This document shows, in pieces, positions 1 to 5,104 of a stretch of 5,104 nucleotides of DNA (within the stretch, counting starts at the first letter, position 1; each line of letters begins with the position of its first letter). Both the position numbers and the translations under genes were made by a program. The stretch spans positions 1 through 5,104 of the forward strand of contig JBOHDE010000257.1 in assembly GCA_050699035.1 (NCBI GenBank), given 5' to 3'. The notes below the pieces were generated by a model. It did no database searches, had not been told where the DNA came from, and saw only the letters and a program-made list of their open reading frames with translations. Origin of the DNA: WHTB01 sp050699035. Its GTDB lineage: Bacteria; Actinomycetota; Actinomycetes; Propionibacteriales; Nocardioidaceae.

Positions 1-1
1 C

Positions 2-454
2 GGCCGGGTCGGCGCCCAGCTGGCCGAGCGGCTGGCGTCCGCAGTGACTCCACGACGCGTGCGCCTGCTGGTTCGGCTGGTCTGCGGCGCTGCCGCGGCC
101 GTACCGGTGGCGCTGCCGTTGGCCGCCGAGGCCGAGGAGCCCGGGCGATGCACCCCAGGGGCGTGCAGCCCGGCGCTCGCCGGGCTGCCGACGCCGGACC
201 GGCCAGATGTCACGACGCTCGCGACCCGAGGCGTGAGCACCCGCCACTCGGCAGTGATCGTCGTGGTCCGGCCGGGCGACACGTTGTGGTCGATCGCCCG
301 CCGGCACCTTTCGGCCGGAGCCGACGACGGCGCGGTCGCGTCGGCCTGGCCGCGGTGGTACGCCGCCAACCGCTCCGCGGTCGGCGACGACCCCGACCTG
401 ATCTTCCCCGGCACCCGGTTGCGGGTGCCCGACCACTACCGAGACCCGACCTGA
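2..454 (+). CDS. LysM peptidoglycan-binding domain protein, probably 5'-truncated by the window edge
   Basis: The protein probably anchors in the membrane or is exported and binds cell-wall glycan through one C-terminal LysM domain. Counting from the GTG at 44, a hydrophobic Ala/Val/Leu stretch at residues 8-30 is a likely transmembrane or signal segment. A linker rich in Pro, Ala and Thr follows (about 31-68), then LysM at 71-129 with the typical opening VRPGDTLWSIARRH and the closing PDLIFPGTRLRVP. The LysM loop is longer than usual (about 59 residues in total), with an inserted DDGAVASAWPRWY stretch; this is common in actinobacterial versions. I place the start beyond the window: the frame is open to base 2 and encodes plausible protein (RVGAQLAERLASAVTPRR), and the GTG at 44 has no Shine-Dalgarno before it. 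The alternative is a GTG start at 44 that overlaps an upstream TGA at 45-47. The next gene follows after 10 bases, suggesting an operon. The LysM call is firm; the start is uncertain. Confidence 0.85.
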   Translation, partial: GRVGAQLAERLASAVTPRRVRLLVRLVCGAAAAVPVALPLAAEAEEPGRCTPGACSPALAGLPTPDRPDVTTLATRGVSTRHSAVIVVVRPGDTLWSIARRHLSAGADDGAVASAWPRWYAANRSAVGDDPDLIFPGTRLRVPDHYRDPT

Positions 455-460
455 GGAGGA
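453..460 (+). promoter_or_regulatory. Shine-Dalgarno for the Rv3235-family gene
   Basis: GAGGAGGA overlaps the stop codon of the LysM gene and ends 4 bases before the ATG at 465; the AGGAGG core ends 5 bases before it. It is a near-perfect anti-16S match. It fixes the ATG at 465 as the start and suggests that translation of the two genes is coupled. Confidence 0.8.
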
Positions 461-464
461 CGCG

Positions 465-929
465 ATGGCCGCGCAACCGACCCGTCCGCTGCCACCGGTG
501 CAGGGCACGCTCGCCCTCGAGATCCCGTTCGTGGCGGAGCCCGTCCCGCACACACCCGACCTACGGGTGCTCCGCGGTGGCAAGCCGGACGAGCCGCCCG
601 ACCCGCAACCATGGGCGCACCGCTTCGTGCAGGCGGTCGTCGAGGTGGTGGCCGGCGACCGGCCGCTGCAGCAGATGGTGCGATGGACCAGCGCCTCGGT
701 CTACGACGACCTGCATCATCGGGTCCTGTTGCTCGGCCAGACCAGCAACGCCGATGCGCGGGTACGTATCGAGCGCTCGCAGGTGCGGTCGGTGCGGGTC
801 TGCCAGCCGGCCGCGGACATCGCCGAGATCGCCGCGCATGTGCGGCACGGGCCTCGATCCCGGGCGATCGCGGCACGGTTGGAGGCCGAGAACGGCCGCT
901 GGCTCTGCACCGCCCTTCAGTTCGGCTGA
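465..929 (+). CDS. Rv3235 family protein (DUF6459-like), function unknown
   Basis: This complete 154-residue protein resembles the actinobacterial Rv3235 family. I recognise the pattern VRWTSASVYDDL (residues 72-83), RVRSVRVC-type strand sequence (108-113), VRHGxRSRAIAxRLE (126-140) and the closing GRWLCTALQFG (144-154). Residues 1-48 are Pro-rich and probably disordered. Residues 49-90 look helical, with a heptad-like FVQAVVEVVAGDRPLQQMV segment. Residues 105-154 look like three or four antiparallel beta strands. A helix followed by such a curved sheet would suit an NTF2/cystatin-like fold, but that is inference only. There is no signal peptide or membrane segment, so it is probably cytoplasmic. 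It follows the LysM gene in a likely operon and converges on secA, which fits the Mycobacterium tuberculosis chromosome, where Rv3235 and secA1 (Rv3240c) are near neighbours. No biochemical role is known to me. Confidence 0.85.
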   Translation: MAAQPTRPLPPVQGTLALEIPFVAEPVPHTPDLRVLRGGKPDEPPDPQPWAHRFVQAVVEVVAGDRPLQQMVRWTSASVYDDLHHRVLLLGQTSNADARVRIERSQVRSVRVCQPAADIAEIAAHVRHGPRSRAIAARLEAENGRWLCTALQFG

Positions 930-947
930 CCCCTCAGCCCGGTCAGC
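924..947 (+). terminator. Overlapping alternative hairpins at the stop codon of the Rv3235-family gene
   Basis: GGCTGA (924-929, containing the TGA stop) pairs perfectly with TCAGCC (934-939) across a 4-base loop. GCTGACC (925-931) pairs perfectly with GGTCAGC (941-947) across a 9-base loop. The two cannot form together. The position at the operon end suggests a role in transcript termination or 3'-end protection. There is no T-tract, so intrinsic termination is unproven. Confidence 0.35.
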
Positions 948-993
948 GCCTCCGCAGGTCGGGCCGCCAGATGCGCGCATTGGTGTCGGTGCC

Positions 994-1014
994 GGGCGAG
1001 GTCGAACCTTGCCC
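994..1014. repeat. Short hairpin, 9-bp stem with 3-base loop
   Basis: GGGCGAGGT (994-1002) pairs with ACCTTGCCC (1006-1014) across the loop CGA, with a single G-T wobble. It lies 65 bases beyond the stop of the Rv3235-family gene, so it could terminate that operon. There is no T-run after it on either strand. Confidence 0.45.
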
Positions 1015-1033
1015 AATTGGAGACCCTGCGCCC

Positions 1034-1101
1034 CTCGTCGACTGGCGCGTTGCGTAGGCCCGGCGTCCGGTTTGTCCCTACCGAACGCGCCAGTCGATGA
1101 G
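1034..1101. repeat. Long imperfect palindrome (68-base hairpin)
   Basis: The left arm 1034-1051 pairs with 1084-1101 over 18 positions, with one G-T wobble (1037/1098). The core is TCGACTGGCGCGTT (1038-1051) against AACGCGCCAGTCGA (1084-1097), a perfect 14-bp match. Inside it come a two-base mismatch and a further 5-bp stem (GTAGG 1054-1058 with CCTAC 1077-1081). The 18-base loop itself contains CCGG-CGT-CCGG. No T-tract follows on either strand. It could be a dispersed repetitive palindrome (REP/MITE-like), a bidirectional terminator for the converging operons, or part of a structured RNA. The pairing is seen directly; the role is not known. Confidence 0.6.
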
Positions 1102-1107
1102 CTGGGG

Positions 1108-1133
1108 CCGGTCCCGCACCCTGGCCGGACCGG
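1108..1133. repeat. Short inverted repeat, 7-bp arms
   Basis: CCGGTCC (1108-1114) pairs perfectly with GGACCGG (1127-1133) across a 12-base spacer. It begins 6 bases after the long palindrome. In GC-rich sequence a 7-bp GC match can arise by chance, so this is noted mainly because of its company. Confidence 0.3.
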
Positions 1134-1192
1134 ACGAAGACCGCACCCGCGAGGCAGCGAACCGGACCCGGTGACGGCGCCGCCCACCCACA

Positions 1193-1215
1193 CCCAGCAG
1201 AAGACCCCCGCTGGG
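1193..1215. repeat. Short inverted repeat, 6-bp arms
   Basis: CCCAGC (1193-1198) pairs perfectly with GCTGGG (1210-1215) across an 11-base loop. It has no T-tract. It is a weak element listed as part of the inverted-repeat cluster left of the gap. Confidence 0.25.
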
Positions 1216-1271
1216 CAATGTTCGACGTTTGGGCACTGCTGCCAGCCAGCGCGGGTTCGCGTCCGAGGTAC

Positions 1272-1371
1272 NNNNNNNNNNNNNNNNNNNNNNNNNNNNN
1301 NNNNNNNNNNNNNNNNNNNNNNNNNNNNNNNNNNNNNNNNNNNNNNNNNNNNNNNNNNNNNNNNNNNNNNN
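1272..1371. other. Assembly gap (100 Ns)
   Basis: This is a run of exactly 100 undetermined bases. A round 100 is the usual placeholder for a scaffold gap of unknown length, so the true distance between the flanks may be different and unseen sequence may be missing. It lies wholly between the two convergent operons and disrupts no recognised gene. Confidence 0.97.
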
Positions 1372-1432
1372 CTGACAGGGACTGGCCGTGGCGCACCGCT
1401 TGCCAGGTTCCGGGGGGCCGCCCCACCCGAAA

Positions 1433-1472
1433 CTCGTACACCTCGCGCCTTGCAAGGCTCGGGGTGTACGAG
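1433..1472 (-). terminator. Strong 40-base hairpin downstream of secA, candidate terminator
   Basis: CTCGTACACC (1433-1442) pairs perfectly with GGTGTACGAG (1463-1472). The pairing continues inward through a T-G wobble and two pairs, one mismatch (1446/1459), then GCCT/AGGC around the tetraloop TGCA (1451-1454). The centre is the 12-base palindrome GCCTTGCAAGGC. Read on the secA strand, the stem is followed by TTTCGG, a short T-run starting one base after it. It lies 58 bases beyond the secA stop. A terminator for secA is the simplest reading; a dispersed repeat or a bidirectional terminator is possible. Confidence 0.55.
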
Positions 1473-1485
1473 GAACACGTGGTTA

Positions 1486-1520
1486 CGCCTCGTCCAGGCG
1501 ACGCCTGACGTCCTGAGGCG
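1486..1520 (-). terminator. GC-rich stem-loop just after the secA stop
   Basis: CGCCTC (1486-1491) pairs with GAGGCG (1515-1520), enclosing an inner stem CAGG (1495-1498) with CCTG (1504-1507) around a 5-base loop. It starts 9 bases after the secA stop codon on the secA strand. There is no T-tract. It may stabilise the mRNA 3' end or terminate together with the hairpin at 1433-1472. Confidence 0.35.
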
Positions 1521-1529
1521 GGAACGAGG

Positions 1530-4361
<2,832 letters not shown>

Positions 4362-4370
4362 GAGCGCTGA

Positions 4371-4375
4371 CTCCT
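4371..4375 (-). promoter_or_regulatory. Shine-Dalgarno of secA
   Basis: On the - strand AGGAG is followed by 9 bases and then the GTG at 4361-4359. The spacing is good, and no better start lies in frame upstream. This supports the GTG start of secA. Confidence 0.75.
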
Positions 4376-4387
4376 AGCTGATGCGGA

Positions 4388-4407
4388 CCGCCACCGGTCG
4401 GTGGTGG
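4388..4407 (-). terminator. GC hairpin between the M23 gene and secA
   Basis: CCGCCACCG (4388-4396) pairs with CGGTGGTGG (4399-4407) around a very tight loop, with one G-T wobble. It lies in the 5' leader of secA, 12 bases from the Shine-Dalgarno. It could attenuate read-through from the M23 gene or simply fold in the leader. No T-tract is seen. Confidence 0.3.
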
Positions 4408-4436
4408 GCGGGCGGGACGGGCTCACCGCACCCGCC

Positions 4437-4471
4437 ATCGTAGGCGACGACCGGTGACGCCGATGAGTTCC
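4437..4471 (-). promoter_or_regulatory. Speculative promoter for secA
   Basis: Directly after the M23 stop, the - strand reads GGAACT (4471-4466), 16 bases, then CGTC (4449-4446). That resembles the GGAAC/CGTC pattern of many ECF sigma promoters. Three bases further on is TACGAT (4442-4437), a 4-of-6 match to the -10 hexamer of the housekeeping sigma, but I see no good -35 for it. Short motifs like these arise by chance, so this is only a suggestion. Confidence 0.2.
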
Positions 4472-4472
4472 C

Positions 4473-5104
4473 TCATCCTCCCGTGGGCCTGCGCGGACAG
4501 CCGTGGCGTATCCGCCAGCGGTCGACCGCGCCGACCGGCGTGTGGTTTCGACCCCGCTGCCAGGCGCGCAGGATGGGGTACGGCGCCAGCGCGCCGCGCC
4601 GGACCCACCAGTCGGACGCCTCGGCACAGACCGGGCTGATCCCGAAGTGCAGGTGGCATCCCGTGCCCGCGGCGTTGCCGGTCTCGCCGACCTGGCCGAG
4701 CCGTCGTCCAGCCGACACCCAGGTGCCGGGTCGCACTGAACGCTCGATGCTGCGCAGGTGGCTGCCGTAATAGCGGACACCGTCGTCGCCGACCAGCGTC
4801 CACGACAGTCCGCCCCGCAGCCGGGGGTTGTCGACGCGGCCGCGCCAGCGGTCGGTACGGGTCACGTCCACCACGATGCCGCTCACCGGCGCCACGACGG
4901 GGGTGCCGCAGCGGGCGAAGATGTCGGCAGCCGGGTAGTCGTGATGCGCACGGCCGTACTGTGCCTTCCCGCGGACGGGGAAGGAGTACTTCCGCTGCTC
5001 CTTGAGCACGACGGCGGCAGCGGTCGGCAACGGCGCGGCGGCGGTCGGAGCGTCGGCCGGGAGCGTGCGCTCGGAGGTGCAGCCGGTCGCCAGCAGCCCA
5101 GCCA
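4473..5104 (-). CDS. M23 family metallopeptidase, probable lipoprotein, 5' end outside the window
   Basis: This is a LytM-type zinc peptidase that would cut peptide bridges or stems in peptidoglycan outside the membrane. Counting from the in-frame TTG at 5030, the domain spans about 16-135. The first zinc ligands fall in HHDYPAADIFARCGTPVVAP (His29/His30 and Asp36), and the spacing matches the HxDYPAxDI variant rather than the shorter HxGxD. His91 lies in YYGSHL, and His126 and His128 in GCHLHFG. The catalytic set looks complete. The C-terminal stretch from about 136 (DWWVRRGALAPYPILRAW) fits the family. The TTG is unlikely to be the true start: the frame stays open to the window edge and encodes AGLLATGCTSERTLPAD, a lipobox-like ATG-Cys preceded by hydrophobic residues. 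The start therefore lies beyond base 5104 and the protein is probably lipid-anchored. The stop is 111 bases before secA on the same strand, so co-transcription is possible. Confidence 0.9.
   Translation of the reverse strand, partial: AGLLATGCTSERTLPADAPTAAAPLPTAAAVVLKEQRKYSFPVRGKAQYGRAHHDYPAADIFARCGTPVVAPVSGIVVDVTRTDRWRGRVDNPRLRGGLSWTLVGDDGVRYYGSHLRSIERSVRPGTWVSAGRRLGQVGETGNAAGTGCHLHFGISPVCAEASDWWVRRGALAPYPILRAWQRGRNHTPVGAVDRWRIRHGCPRRPTGG

Larger units (their letters stand above)
930..1529. other. Convergent intergenic region, non-coding, palindrome-dense, interrupted by an assembly gap
   Basis: Between the stop of the Rv3235-family gene and the stop of secA there are 600 bases, 500 of them readable. 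I find no gene here: open frames that cross the region are extensions of antisense frames or run through the Ns, lack ribosome binding sites and have no recognisable protein sequence. A TTCG-containing stretch at about 1250-1268 is not a tRNA T-arm, because the stem does not pair. The region contains a series of inverted repeats, the main ones listed separately. It also holds two short perfect palindromes, ATGCGCGCAT (971-980) and CCAATTGG (1013-1020), which may be chance. Confidence 0.7.

Noticed and set aside
1231..1271. A possible tRNA fragment with GGTTCG like a T-arm, cut by the gap
   Set aside because: The bases around GGTTCG do not form a 5-bp T-stem, the loop lacks the conserved A, and no acceptor or anticodon arm is visible.
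930..1529. An insertion sequence or integrated element between the operons
   Set aside because: There is no transposase or integrase fragment, no paired terminal repeats with target duplication and no attachment-site tRNA in the readable sequence. The gap could still hide one.
4473..5030. The TTG at 5030 as the start of the M23 gene
   Set aside because: The frame continues upstream to the window edge with a hydrophobic stretch and a lipobox-like Cys, so this internal TTG is unlikely to be used.

Overview
This is a high-GC window (roughly 70% by eye). It most likely comes from an actinobacterium, and a Nocardioidaceae/Propionibacteriales-like genome is a reasonable guess. The reasons are the GTG start of secA, the SecA1-type translocase ATPase with a zinc-binding SEC-C tail, and a nearby member of the actinobacterial Rv3235 family. 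I see no mobile element, CRISPR array, rRNA or tRNA.

Left part, + strand: a LysM-domain cell-wall protein, whose 5' end probably lies beyond the window, is followed after 10 bases by a complete Rv3235-family protein (154 aa) with a strong Shine-Dalgarno. The two look like the last genes of one operon.

Middle, bases 930-1529: a convergent, non-coding intergenic region of 600 bases. It contains a run of exactly 100 Ns (1272-1371), which is an assembly gap. The readable sequence is unusually rich in inverted repeats. The two strongest are an imperfect 68-base hairpin at 1034-1101 and a 40-base hairpin at 1433-1472. Some probably act as terminators for the two converging operons; none has a proper T-tract.

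Right part, - strand: a complete secA (943 aa, GTG start at 4361, stop at 1530) lies downstream of an M23-family (LytM/peptidoglycan endopeptidase type) metallopeptidase. The M23 protein appears to be a lipoprotein, and its start lies beyond the right edge. The 111-base spacer between them holds the secA ribosome binding site, a GC-rich hairpin and a speculative promoter.

Together the window reads as cell-envelope housekeeping: a protein-export motor beside a wall hydrolase or wall-remodelling lipoprotein, facing a wall-binding LysM protein and a conserved small protein of unknown function. I found no convincing evidence of a new multi-gene system. The most unusual stretch is the palindrome-dense, gap-interrupted region between the two operons.
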